Part shown: positions 38,637 through 50,074 of the stretch, piece after piece
How the letters are laid out: every line of letters starts with the position of its first letter
Numbering within the stretch: position 1 is the first letter of the stretch
Assembly: GCA_000825765.1 (NCBI GenBank)
Contig: CDGH01000070.1
Span: 148,061 to 212,060 of the forward strand
DNA: 64,000 nt
Reading direction: 5' to 3'
Source: Ehrlichia minasensis
Lineage (GTDB): Bacteria > Pseudomonadota > Alphaproteobacteria > Rickettsiales > Anaplasmataceae
Notes under the pieces: generated by a model
What the model saw: the letters and a program-made list of their open reading frames with translations, nothing else
The model's database searches: none
Told to the model about the DNA's origin: nothing
Position numbers and translations under genes: made by a program

Positions 38637-39539
38637 ATGAATAATATATTAATTATTACTGGGCCTACAGCATCTGGCAAGTCTAAAACATCTATAAAAA
38701 TAGCGCAAGATAATAATGGAATTATTGTAAATTGCGACTCAAAACAAATATATAAAGAAATCCCAATAATTACAGATCAACCAAAATTAAATGATCATTC
38801 TGTCAAGCATATATTATATGGATATATATCAGTAACACAACAATATTCTGTAGGATTGTGGATAGAAGACTTAAAAAAAGAAATATTATCTATTACATAT
38901 GAAAAAAAGCTACCAATTATAACTGGAGGTAGTGGAATGTATATAAACAGTATAATATACGGACTATCACAAATTCCTAAAATAGAAGATGATGTAAGAT
39001 ATAAAACAAAAAAGCTATTTGAAGATTTAGGAAATAAAGAATTTTATACGTTATTAATAAATAAAGACCCTCTAGCCAAATGTCTACATCAAAATAATTC
39101 TCATAAATTATTAAGAGCATATGAAGTAATAGAACAAACAGGTATATCCATATTCTCGTGGAAAAAAAATACAATACGTCAACCTATATTTAACAATTTC
39201 AAGCTTTGTGTTCTTCTACCACCACGGGATCAAGTATATAAAACAATAAATGAGCGTTTTATCAATATGATAAACACAGCTGTAATAGAAGAAATAGAAA
39301 ATCTACTCTCATTAAACATCCCTAAACACTTTCCTGCAATGAAAGCACATGGTGTTCCAGAAATAATAAATTATTTGGAAAATAAAATCAGTATTGATCA
39401 AGCTATAGAAATAGCACAAAAAAATACTAGACACTATGCTAAGCGTCAATACACATGGTTTAAAAACCAATTCCCTCATGCATCATTTTATGAATCAAAA
39501 GAGCAATTACTAGAATCCATAAAAAATTATCAAAATTAG
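38637..39539 (+). CDS. miaA: tRNA dimethylallyltransferase (MiaA)
   Basis: MiaA transfers a dimethylallyl group to A37 of tRNAs that read UNN codons. The P-loop is GPTASGKS at 9-16, followed by the substrate-binding NCDSKQIY (normally DSxQVY), the [15 protein letters not shown] block, and near the C-terminus [14 protein letters not shown], typical of the family. The 300-residue length is normal. The dimethylallyl diphosphate would come from the non-mevalonate pathway that includes ispG in this window. Confidence 0.97.
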   Translation: MNNILIITGPTASGKSKTSIKIAQDNNGIIVNCDSKQIYKEIPIITDQPKLNDHSVKHILYGYISVTQQYSVGLWIEDLKKEILSITYEKKLPIITGGSGMYINSIIYGLSQIPKIEDDVRYKTKKLFEDLGNKEFYTLLINKDPLAKCLHQNNSHKLLRAYEVIEQTGISIFSWKKNTIRQPIFNNFKLCVLLPPRDQVYKTINERFINMINTAVIEEIENLLSLNIPKHFPAMKAHGVPEIINYLENKISIDQAIEIAQKNTRHYAKRQYTWFKNQFPHASFYESKEQLLESIKNYQN

Positions 39540-40104
39540 ATACATAATACATACATAACAAAGTGTTTTATAAATAATATCAAGAAAATATAGACAACTT
39601 CCTAACAAATAACATAAATGTTTTAATATTGTTAAATATATTGAACAATAGATCATTTTGTGAATCTGTTGTGTACTGTTAATTCTATACAAGAATGTAT
39701 AGAATTATAGTGATGAGTATCTATCTTTATTACTACACTTATAACATTTTTCATAATTGACTTTGTTACATAAATACGCTATGTAGTAAAATACATAAGA
39801 AAACAATTAAGTCCAGCATCAAAGATATTTGTTAAAGGATTAGATTTGTAGAAATCATAGTACAATTGTTGTTTACTGATAGGTTTTTTAATATTGAAGA
39901 TATAGATCAAGTAATTATTTGATACATAAAGATACTAAAATGAATGAAGTTTTGTATAATATATCAATCAATAAAACATTACCTACTTTGTTATAATTTG
40001 TTTTGTGTTTGAACGTTTAACGCAATATAAATTAAGAAATATAATGCAAATCTTTCCATTATCACTGATTACACTTTGTATAGTAAAGTGATAAATTTTT
40101 TTAT
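39540..40104. other. non-coding stretch between convergent miaA and mgtE
   Basis: No gene is seen. It contains one strong hairpin, listed separately. Confidence 0.4.
39681..39706. terminator. perfect hairpin between miaA and mgtE
   Basis: Arms AATTCTATAC and GTATAGAATT pair perfectly over 10 bp around AAGAAT. It lies 140 bases after miaA and between convergent genes, which suits a bidirectional terminator, but T runs are absent and it could be a protein-binding palindrome. Confidence 0.4.
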
Positions 40105-41475
40105 TTATAATAAAAATATAGTAGCCATTCCTAGAAATATCAAAAAGGATAATGTATCACTTGTAGCACATATGATGATAGAAGAAGATATAGCAGGATC
40201 AATTTTAAATAAATTCAATATCATTGGTATTGCAGTACCTAAAAATGTTGCTATTGAGAAAGTAATAATCATTGATGTACCTGCTAATATTTGAATATCA
40301 ACATGTTGTCCTCTTAACATCAGTGCTATTGAAGATACGATAGCCAATATTAAACCATTGATAAACCCTACAGATAACTCTTTAAAAAGTAATCTATTAG
40401 CATTCCTATTAGTAAGTTGTTTAGTAGATAATGCCCTAATTGTTACTGTTAAAGCTTGTAATCCTGCATTACCACTCATCGATGCAATAATTGGCATTAT
40501 TATCGATAATGCTATAAAATGTTGAATAGTATTGCTGAAAATTCCTATAATCATTGAACTAACCGTAGCTGTAAGCAAGTTTACGAAGAGCCATGGTAAT
40601 CTTTTTATAACTGTTTTTATCAATGAAGAGCTGATATCATTATTTGATACCATTCCTAAATGTAAAACATCTTTCTCAGCTTCTTGATGCATGACATTTA
40701 ATATGTCGTGTACTATTATTGATCCTATAATTCTTCCATCTTTATTTATTACTGGAGCTGATAATAGAGAGTACTTTCTAAAAATCTCTGCAACTTCTTC
40801 TTGAGTAGTATGTGATTTTATTATTTTTATATCAGTTTTCATTAGGTTTTTTATAATTTGTGTACTATTTGAGCAAATTATGCTATCTAGCCTTAGATAC
40901 CCTATAGGATTTAACTTTGGATCTACAATAAAAATCTCATAAAATTCTTTGCTTAATTTATTATTCTGTTTTAAGAAAGTGAGTAGTTGACTTATAGTCC
41001 AATATTCTGGAGCAATAATGATATCTTTGTGCATTAATCTACCAGCACTTTCTTCTGGATATGATAACAGTTCATTAACGTCAATTTTACTGTTTTTTGG
41101 TAATATATTTAAAATATTTACCTGACTTTCCTTATCAAGATCTTCAATAATTGCCACTATATCTTCTGTATTCAATTGAGATATTAAAGATGCTACTTTT
41201 TTTATCCCTAGAATTTTAATTATTTCCTGACGTAAATCTGGAACTAGATGTATGAGAATGTCTTTTACCAGATTATCATTAATGTTATTCAAAAATTCTT
41301 TGCGATGTTGATATGTCGAAGTTAACAAAAAATATGCAAGTTGTACGTTGTCTGATTTATCAATTATCTCTTCTACAACATTGTAATTTTGCTTTTCTAA
41401 TGCTTCAGTTAAAGAGTTACTTATTTTTTCGTCTAATATATAATGTAAAGTATTACCACTTTCTTGTGTAGACAT
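40105..41475 (-). CDS. mgtE: magnesium transporter MgtE
   Basis: MgtE is a homodimeric Mg2+ channel gated by cytoplasmic Mg2+-sensing domains. The 456-residue protein has the full layout: the N domain with helical repeats (about 20-135), two CBS domains (about 140-265; MHKDIIIAPEYWTISQLLTF and MKTDIKIIKSHTTQEEVAEI) and five C-terminal membrane helices, including the family block MSGNAGLQALTVTIRALST. The C-terminus SDTLSFLIFLGMATIFLL is also typical. The ATG is preceded by AAGGACCAAATTAGC, giving a reasonable ribosome-binding site. Confidence 0.95.
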   Translation of the reverse strand: MSTQESGNTLHYILDEKISNSLTEALEKQNYNVVEEIIDKSDNVQLAYFLLTSTYQHRKEFLNNINDNLVKDILIHLVPDLRQEIIKILGIKKVASLISQLNTEDIVAIIEDLDKESQVNILNILPKNSKIDVNELLSYPEESAGRLMHKDIIIAPEYWTISQLLTFLKQNNKLSKEFYEIFIVDPKLNPIGYLRLDSIICSNSTQIIKNLMKTDIKIIKSHTTQEEVAEIFRKYSLLSAPVINKDGRIIGSIIVHDILNVMHQEAEKDVLHLGMVSNNDISSSLIKTVIKRLPWLFVNLLTATVSSMIIGIFSNTIQHFIALSIIMPIIASMSGNAGLQALTVTIRALSTKQLTNRNANRLLFKELSVGFINGLILAIVSSIALMLRGQHVDIQILAGTSMIITFSIATFLGTAIPMILNLFKIDPAISSSIIICATSDTLSFLIFLGMATIFLL

Positions 41476-41622
41476 GCTAATTTGGTCCTTAGATTATTGA
41501 TCAAATAATACAAAAAAATTACAAACAACTCAGTATAAGTTATATAAATAAATTCTAAATACATTTTTAATGTTAATAATAAATATTTAATTTTCAAGGT
41601 AATATTCCTTTGATCTAAATCA

Positions 41623-41651
41623 TTGACTAAGTATCAAAATTTATATATCTT
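41623..41651 (+). promoter_or_regulatory. putative promoter of tRNA-Leu
   Basis: TTGACT at 41623-41628 and TATCTT at 41646-41651 are separated by 17 bases and end 12 bases before the mature tRNA 5' end. Spacing and position fit a sigma70 promoter. Based on consensus matching only. Confidence 0.4.
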
Positions 41652-41663
41652 ACTTAAGTTTTA

Positions 41664-41747
41664 GCCCCTATGGCGGAATTGGTAGACGCGGTAGACTCAA
41701 AATCTACTATCCTAAAGGATATGCTGGTTCAAATCCGGCTAGGGGTA
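41664..41747 (+). tRNA. tRNA-Leu (CAA anticodon)
   Basis: An 84-base class II tRNA. The acceptor arms GCCCCTA and TAGGGGT pair (with one G-T), the anticodon arm is GTAGA-CTCAAAA-TCTAC with anticodon CAA (UUG codons), there is a long variable arm (ATCCTAAAGGAT), and the T arm has GGTTCAAATCC. Discriminator A is present; CCA is not encoded. Confidence 0.95.
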
Positions 41748-41813
41748 CTTAAAAATAAAGTTGTTAGTTGTTGCAAGTTTTTTTTATTTTATTACAATAC
41801 TGGTTGAGTTTGA

Positions 41814-43393
<1,580 letters not shown>

Positions 43394-43394
<1 letters not shown>

Positions 43395-43780
43395 TGAAGT
43401 ATCTTGACGTTGAACTTATCACTCCAGATGAGTTCTTAGATATTACTAATGTTTTATCTGTTACTTCATACACTACAGATGGAGAATTTGTAATATTGCC
43501 TGGACATGAAAAGTTTATGATAGAGTTACGTTCCGGGCTTATTAAATTAAAAGTTGGTGAAGACGTTTGCATGTTTTATATATTAAATCCTGTGTTAAGA
43601 GTTGATTCATATAATTGTAAGGTTATAGCAAATCAGTTTATTAATACTTGTAGTGTTAATGCTGCTATTCTTAAAGAATACAAGGAAGATATAGAAAAAA
43701 TTTTACATCTTATAGATGATGAAACACTACTTAAAATGGCAAAGAAGCAATTAACTTTTATAGATAACATAATAAATTAA
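43394..43780 (+). CDS. atpC: F1F0 ATP synthase subunit epsilon (AtpC)
   Basis: Epsilon is the central-stalk subunit that couples rotation and inhibits ATP hydrolysis. 128 residues, within the usual range. The N-terminal beta-sandwich shows the family pattern VELITPDEFLD (normally VxLVTPExxLF), then TTDGEFVILPGHEKFMIELR, matching the usual GEMGILPGHAPLLTxLK block. The C-terminal helices are present but divergent. Overlap with atpD by one base confirms the identity. Confidence 0.93.
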
Positions 43781-43793
43781 GGTCTAAGGTCTT

Positions 43794-44456
43794 ATGAAAT
43801 TATTTCTTGACACTGTAGATATAGATTTTTTAAAAGAATTTAGTATTACAGGTTTAATAGATGGTGTAACAACCAATCCATTGCTTATGTCAAAATCAAA
43901 TTTGGAATGTCAAGATTTGATACTAAAGATTTGTTCATTGATACCAGGTCCTGTAAGTATTGAGGTAATATCCACATCTTATAAAGACATGATCAAGGAA
44001 GGTTTAGATATTTCTAAAATTGCAGGTAATATTGTAGTAAAGCTCCCTTTAACTTATGACGGGTTAATTGCATGTAAAGTTTTATCATGTGAGCATAATG
44101 TAAAAGTTAATGTAACTCTTTGTTTTTCTGTACCTCAAGCTATTTTAGCAGCAAAATCTGGTGCTTATTTTATATCACCTTTTGTTGGAAGGATAGATGA
44201 TATCGGACAATCAGGAATGCAATTAATTAAAGATATACGTGACGTTTATAATAGTTATAATGCACTTAATACTGAAGTTCTCGTAGCATCTGTACGTAAT
44301 ATTACACATGTTACAGAAGCTGCAAAAATAGGAGCTGATATCGTTACAATTCCTCCATCTATTTTTAAGCAGATGTTTATACACCCACTGACGGATAAAG
44401 GTCTCGATAGCTTTTTGCAAAGTTGGAATGCATCTGGTAAAAAAATATTTTCTTAA
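43794..44456 (+). CDS. small transaldolase / fructose-6-phosphate aldolase-like protein
   Basis: The product (220 residues) belongs to the short TalC/FSA subfamily of class I aldolases: MKLFLDTVDIDFLKEF, GVTTNPLLMSKS, and NIVVKLPLT with the Schiff-base lysine at residue 83. KVNVTLCFSVPQAILAAKSG and FISPFVGRIDD follow, which are standard. Members act either as transaldolase in the non-oxidative pentose phosphate pathway or as fructose-6-phosphate aldolase; in this setting transaldolase activity is the more useful guess. It starts 13 bases after atpC and is probably in the same transcript. Confidence 0.93.
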   Translation: MKLFLDTVDIDFLKEFSITGLIDGVTTNPLLMSKSNLECQDLILKICSLIPGPVSIEVISTSYKDMIKEGLDISKIAGNIVVKLPLTYDGLIACKVLSCEHNVKVNVTLCFSVPQAILAAKSGAYFISPFVGRIDDIGQSGMQLIKDIRDVYNSYNALNTEVLVASVRNITHVTEAAKIGADIVTIPPSIFKQMFIHPLTDKGLDSFLQSWNASGKKIFS

Positions 44457-44464
44457 TAAAAAGT

Positions 44465-44536
44465 TAATATAAGCATTTTTACTTCTCAATTTGGCAAGTA
44501 TCGTATTGAAGTATTACTGTTAGTGCAATATAACTT
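44465..44536 (+). repeat. dispersed intergenic repeat, copy 2 (hairpin-forming)
   Basis: It begins with the same 17 bases as 2770-2786 and ends with the same ATATAACTT. The centre is 11 bases longer than in copy 1. The part from AAGTATCGTATTG to CAATATAACTT can pair over most of its length. It starts 8 bases after the transaldolase stop codon. Confidence 0.5.
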
Positions 44537-44615
44537 GTATGTATGAAACCTTTTTTATGACTTTGTGCATCATAAATTAGGATTATCCTTGCTTTAACTG
44601 TATTATGTTTTACTA

Positions 44616-44642
44616 GCAGCATTATGTTTAATATAATGCTGC
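44616..44642 (+). terminator. hairpin after the atpD-atpC-transaldolase operon
   Basis: A perfect 10-bp stem (GCAGCATTAT / ATAATGCTGC) with loop GTTTAAT lies 160 bases after the transaldolase stop, in a region without other genes. It is followed by AT-rich sequence, not a clean T run. Confidence 0.55.
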
Positions 44643-44755
44643 ATATTTAAAGTATATTACTTGATATATGTTTTAACTTTCAAACGTTTGATGATTTATA
44701 TTCAAATAAAATGTGATATACTACCGTATGTTAAGAGCAAACATGAGAAAATTGC

Positions 44756-45037
44756 ATGAATATTTCTAATCTTACTTCACAAAATGAAAATAATGTAGTG
44801 ATTGAAAATCTAAAACGTTATATAGAAAGAATTGAAAAGTTAGAATCTGAAAAAGAAGAGATAAGTCGGTATATTAAGAAAGTATATAATGAGGCAAATA
44901 GTAATGGATTTAACGCTAAGGTAATGAGACAAATAGTAAAATTAAGAAAGATGGATAATGATGATAGAGAAGAACATGAAATGTTGTTAATGACTTATAA
45001 AAGGGCACTTGGAATATTAGTTGAAGTTGATGAGTGA
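44756..45037 (+). CDS. GapR-like DNA-binding protein (DUF2312 family)
   Basis: 93 residues. Alphaproteobacterial GapR (formerly DUF2312) is a nucleoid-associated protein that clamps overtwisted DNA and stimulates topoisomerases. The match is in LKRYIERIEKLESEKEEISR, YIKKVYNEANSNGFNAKVMR and QIVKLRKMDNDDREEHEMLL, the conserved helical core with its Arg/Lys residues. The N-terminal 18 residues are not conserved. The start at 44756 gives the expected length. The identity rests on remembered family features and is fairly secure. Confidence 0.88.
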   Translation: MNISNLTSQNENNVVIENLKRYIERIEKLESEKEEISRYIKKVYNEANSNGFNAKVMRQIVKLRKMDNDDREEHEMLLMTYKRALGILVEVDE

Positions 45038-45895
45038 TTGGAAGCAAGTTTCTGAAGATTAAAAAATGATTTTGTACAGTAATTGAGTTTTTTATTTTGT
45101 TAAAGTATGTTATAGAAGCATTGATACTATGATCAACAGAAAAGAATTAGAAACAGTATTGTTGTTTTGGATTGCAACTTCTTTTTGAGTTTTTTGTACA
45201 GCTTAGAACTCCTCTATTATGTTATCTTTAAATTTAATAAATTTTATTGTATAATAGAGAATTATTTAAATATGTCTTTTTAAATTCTAATAACTATTCC
45301 ACATATCTGAGTAGATTTATTAATTAATTCTTGTATATAAAAAAATCACATTAATTAGAATATTGTAAATCAAATTTTTTATTTTACTAAATTCACTAAT
45401 TGTTGTCGATATAATTAAAAAAAAACTGCTTGTGAGGATTCAGTAAATTAATAAAAATACTTATAATACTTTAGAAAATTCAATCATACATTTTAAATTT
45501 ATAAAAAACTATAATAAAAACCATAATTATTAAAGTACTTAAATTATAACACATTTATTCCTCTCTACACACCTTGAGAACCTTAGTCAACACAAGAAAA
45601 TTAAAATCCAAAGAAATTTGTGAAAAATGATGCTGTAGAAAACATTGACAAAATACTGCTCAAAGAAAGGTCAAGATTATATTTGTATAAGTACATATAA
45701 AAGGTAGTAGAACAGTAAGCAACAATCTAATATTTTTATTATTGAAAAAACAAATTTTTAATTATTAATACAAAATCATACTTAGCTCATTATGAAAGTA
45801 ATTTTTCAATAAAATACCTTAATCAAACAGTTTATTACATCTATAATATTACGTGTTAATGTGTTATTAAAAAGACATTAAAACATAAAAACTTT
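45038..45895. other. 0.9-kb non-coding stretch
   Basis: No supported gene, tRNA or obvious remnant. It separates two convergent transcripts. Confidence 0.45.
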
Positions 45896-48800
45896 TTACA
45901 TACAACAAGCATAACTTTGAACACGAGCGCTACATTCACAAAAAGAAACTAAAGAAGGATTAGCACCTTGTTGTGAATCAACACCAATTTTCTCTAGATA
46001 TTGACTAGCTTCTTTACTTAGAGAATTATCCATAAACCTTTTAATAATTTTATATAAGTACAACTTACGAAAACATAACCTTCTCTCCTGTTCATCATTC
46101 TCCATCAACTTTTCAGTATAACCAATTTCTCTGGTAAGCATTAAACTTTCCAATTTATCCATTGAACATTTTACTCTATTTTCTACACCATCTTCTAAAA
46201 CTTGAATTGCATCACATACAATCCCATTGTCTATAAGCTTTTTCTTTATAATTCTTAAAATTTTTAAATCTTTAGGATAATACAATTTCCTACTCAATAA
46301 TCCTTCTACAACTTGATTTAACTTTTCTTTTACTTTTGCCTCTAAACATGAAACAAGTTTTTTTTGTTCATTTATCTTATGATCTAATGGTACAACCAAA
46401 GTTGTTTTTACAGAAAACATTGATTCAATTACACAATATACTAAAAACTTAATAAATGATAAAAAATGCGCTACATATGATTTAAATGGTAATATTGTTT
46501 TATATTCTTTATTTTTTATCGTTATAAGTGACATTAAACCAGAAAGTTGTGGATTTATTGAAAATGTCCTTCTTACATTTTTATCTACTTCTTGAATCAT
46601 TTGCCTAATATCACATGCTTGAATTTCTTTTTTTTGTAATATTTCTTGTAATTTCTCTAAATCACTTTTGATTTGAGTGTGCAATGCCATTTCTTCTTCA
46701 TACATTTCATATCTTCTATGTTGGTTTGGTATACTAGGTAATGAAATGTTACGTATATCATCTATCATGCAACCTATCAACACTTTTAGCCTATCGATAG
46801 TTTCAGCTTTAGTTAATTTTTCTTGTAATGGTAAACTGTATAACCTCAGATTTGACACAATGAAGTCCACATTATATGGAGTGATATTTTTCAATCTTCT
46901 AAATATAAAATCTTTAGCCTCATCTTGTATGCCTGGTAACAATTCAAACACTCTATTAAGTAGTACTTCTATATCATTGCATTCTTCTTTTATTTTTGAA
47001 ACACTGCTTTGTAACGTATCCAACTTTACTAATTCCTTATGCTCTTCCATCAAAAAAATATCTACTGTTTCTTCTACTTCATCATTGCTTACCAAAAACT
47101 TTAGTTCTTGACTTATTGTGCTCATTAATAAATCTTCATCTTGCATTTCAACATTTGTTATTCCAAGTATTATACTTAAAGTTTCTTTATGCAAGTCATT
47201 CAGTTGTACCTTTAAAGAGTTTGCTAAACATAAAAAAAAGTGCAAATCATCTATCATAAACATCTGATCCTCTTCAAATTGATGTCCTACTGCACTTAAT
47301 TGTTCTGAAATAGAAGATGATCTCATCAATGCTTGTACTTTTTCTTTTAAGTTAGAAACATTAGATAACCTATAGTCTGTCAAAAACCCATCATTTAAAC
47401 ATTCAAAATAACTTATTATATTTCTTGCACGCTCCATTGGAGTTTTGTTATATAACAATTCCGATATTCTCTTCAACCAAGTTACAATTGTATTAATTTC
47501 TTCTATATCACCATCATCATATATCAATTTTCCATTTTCATCAGTTAATAATCTTAGTGAAGCTGCTAATTTTTCCAATTTACCAATAAACCTAACATCC
47601 ATTATTTCTCCATTTAATAAATGCGTTGCTATATTTTGATCTTCTAGAATCTGATTCTTTTTTTCAATAAACATATATAATATTTGACTAATAGCACCTC
47701 TTTTTTTACTCAACTGTTTTGTCATTCTTTCACGAATTGCAGAAAAACCTTCTCCTTCCAGTAGCTCAAACAACAATATTGGTTTTTCTTGTCTACTCAA
47801 TTGAATTTCTAAAATTCTTCTCTCATCATCTGAAAGATTTAATAAATGTAAATAAGATGATCCATCTTTAATTTGCAATAGTGCATTCAATAATTCTTTT
47901 AACTCATCAATTACTTGACATCTGGTATCATATTTATCTTGTAATTCTATCAAATTTTCAAATAAACTATATACCTGACAAATATACCTATATGAAGGCA
48001 ACCGCATTGAATTTATTATTTCTATATCACTCAAATTAAATAAAATCTCTTGAATAGCAGTAAAATGCTCACTTAAAAAATCATACCTTGCATAAAGAAT
48101 ATCTAATATTTCTTGTAAATTTGACTGTCCTGTATCTAAAAATCCCTCAGAAATTTTTACTTTGCATTGCACCAATTCTTGACTAGAAAACACTTTTTGC
48201 ATATTCTCTAACAAAGACAAATATGATATCAAGTCATCATGTAATGATTTTAATAAGGTATTTTCTGTAGAATTAGCAATACTAACAATTTGTGCTACAA
48301 TATACTTCATTTCTTCAATTAATCCTATTTGATCATTTTCTTCTTGAGATAAATTTTCAAATAAGTGAGCAGCTTTATCTTTTATATCTATTGCATCTAT
48401 AAACCTTTTTTTACTTGATACATCATTTAATAATGACAATATTTCACTTGTTATTTTATGTAAATTACACCGCTGAACAGCAACATGAGAATTTACTACA
48501 TCAAATCTCATTTTGATATAAGATAACATTTCACCAGCTTTGCTCAACAAGTTACCACTTGACGTCATAGCATCCCTTTTTTCAATTAAAGCTTTTAATT
48601 TTTCTTCTTGTTGCAAAAACTCAATGATCTGCATACTTAATGATTTGCTAGGTAATTCATATTGCACTTCATCCGGTACTTCTTCTTCTTCTGTATAATC
48701 CTCTAATTCTTCAGTTACTTCCATCTCAAAATTATCAAGAGTTTCCTGTCTACTTTCTTTTAATACATCTAAATCTTCAGCTACTTGTTCTATAATTGGG

Positions 48801-49879
48801 CTACTCATTGCAAATATTCTATCTATTTCATATTCTGCATCTTGCAAATCCAGGTCAATACTACTGAATTCATCAACGCTTGACGACACTAAATCTCTAG
48901 TAAGCATAAATGAATCACAATAATGTCTTTTAGCAGCAACAGAATTACATGCCATATTATATTTTAATTCTGCATTGTATATCCAACTACCAATATCATT
49001 ATATATCTCACTATTATTTCTTAATGTATTAGATAATGATATTTCATTAGTTAATGCTAACCTACAATCAAAATTATATAACCTTTGGCAATACTCACTA
49101 AACAATGATGGATTATCTGATTCTAATCTACCAATTACAGTTAATAAAGCACTAGAGGACTTAAAAACAGATACTATAGATGGAAAATTATTAATATAAA
49201 TCATACTAGGACTTATGCTAAACAACGGATCATTACAATTATCCTCAGCAGGTACACTTAATTCTTTTAAATAATCATAAAAGCTGTGATATGAGTTTCT
49301 CTCACACATCACTTGTCTGACAAAATCATCTTGTGCAACTTTTAAACTATCACTATATTCATAATCATATAATTGAAACCTATATGCTAAATTATTTGAC
49401 TGCGTTGTAATTTCTCTTTGCATATTTTGTAGAGACTTTAATCCATCTATTGCCCTATTATATTCCTCTAAATTCAATGAGCTTTGCTGTATCATTAAAT
49501 TAACATCATCAGAAAGACTATCGAACTGTGACTTTTTAAACTCCAATAACCACTTAACATAATGTTCAAACTTTTTATTTAATTCAATCTGCTGTGGCTC
49601 TATTATTGCTTTATGTTCTTTCCTAAATAAACTTATCAAATTATTTTTATATATTAAGCAGTCATATAAATACATAATACTAAAAATAGCACTAGCAAAT
49701 AACAATAACGAAACAAAAAATACTGTGATTATATTACTAACTATATTATCTTTCTTTACAAGTACCTCTGTTTCACGCATCAATAAAAACGTTAACAACA
49801 TAATCAATGATGCACAAGCAATGATAAGATATAATTTAGATGGAGTCTTAGATGTTGGTATCTTATTAAAATTTAACAT
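45896..49879 (-). CDS. giant membrane-anchored helical protein (hypothetical)
   Basis: Function not recognised. 1,327 residues. Two membrane helices lie at the N-terminus (about 15-34 and 47-74), and the remaining 1,250 residues are strongly helical, rich in Leu, Glu, Lys, Ser and Ile in patterns typical of long coiled coils or spectrin-like bundles. An acidic segment with EELEDYTEEEEVPDEVQYE sits near residue 405. The last residues include several cysteines (CECSARVQSYACCM). No catalytic motif is visible. A large cytoplasmic or periplasmic scaffold tethered to the inner membrane is the simplest reading; topology cannot be decided. Frames on the opposite strand are composition shadows. Confidence 0.8.
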   Translation of the reverse strand: MLNFNKIPTSKTPSKLYLIIACASLIMLLTFLLMRETEVLVKKDNIVSNIITVFFVSLLLFASAIFSIMYLYDCLIYKNNLISLFRKEHKAIIEPQQIELNKKFEHYVKWLLEFKKSQFDSLSDDVNLMIQQSSLNLEEYNRAIDGLKSLQNMQREITTQSNNLAYRFQLYDYEYSDSLKVAQDDFVRQVMCERNSYHSFYDYLKELSVPAEDNCNDPLFSISPSMIYINNFPSIVSVFKSSSALLTVIGRLESDNPSLFSEYCQRLYNFDCRLALTNEISLSNTLRNNSEIYNDIGSWIYNAELKYNMACNSVAAKRHYCDSFMLTRDLVSSSVDEFSSIDLDLQDAEYEIDRIFAMSSPIIEQVAEDLDVLKESRQETLDNFEMEVTEELEDYTEEEEVPDEVQYELPSKSLSMQIIEFLQQEEKLKALIEKRDAMTSSGNLLSKAGEMLSYIKMRFDVVNSHVAVQRCNLHKITSEILSLLNDVSSKKRFIDAIDIKDKAAHLFENLSQEENDQIGLIEEMKYIVAQIVSIANSTENTLLKSLHDDLISYLSLLENMQKVFSSQELVQCKVKISEGFLDTGQSNLQEILDILYARYDFLSEHFTAIQEILFNLSDIEIINSMRLPSYRYICQVYSLFENLIELQDKYDTRCQVIDELKELLNALLQIKDGSSYLHLLNLSDDERRILEIQLSRQEKPILLFELLEGEGFSAIRERMTKQLSKKRGAISQILYMFIEKKNQILEDQNIATHLLNGEIMDVRFIGKLEKLAASLRLLTDENGKLIYDDGDIEEINTIVTWLKRISELLYNKTPMERARNIISYFECLNDGFLTDYRLSNVSNLKEKVQALMRSSSISEQLSAVGHQFEEDQMFMIDDLHFFLCLANSLKVQLNDLHKETLSIILGITNVEMQDEDLLMSTISQELKFLVSNDEVEETVDIFLMEEHKELVKLDTLQSSVSKIKEECNDIEVLLNRVFELLPGIQDEAKDFIFRRLKNITPYNVDFIVSNLRLYSLPLQEKLTKAETIDRLKVLIGCMIDDIRNISLPSIPNQHRRYEMYEEEMALHTQIKSDLEKLQEILQKKEIQACDIRQMIQEVDKNVRRTFSINPQLSGLMSLITIKNKEYKTILPFKSYVAHFLSFIKFLVYCVIESMFSVKTTLVVPLDHKINEQKKLVSCLEAKVKEKLNQVVEGLLSRKLYYPKDLKILRIIKKKLIDNGIVCDAIQVLEDGVENRVKCSMDKLESLMLTREIGYTEKLMENDEQERRLCFRKLYLYKIIKRFMDNSLSKEASQYLEKIGVDSQQGANPSLVSFCECSARVQSYACCM

Positions 49880-50074
49880 TTTTTAAATTTTATGTTAATA
49901 AACTTACTAATATTAGCATATAAGGTTTTACTAATCAATAATAAATACTAATTATTTAATACAATTAGTACAAAAACGTAAACCTACTAAAACTATTATG
50001 AGAACCATATCATATGGTTAACATTAGTAAATATTTGAACTATGAAACAAAATTAATATTTCAATACTTGTTGT

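Noticed and set aside
46677..47259. Long frames on the plus strand opposite the giant helical protein
   Set aside because: They are antisense shadows of a long coding sequence with strong codon bias; no plausible start signals or family matches.
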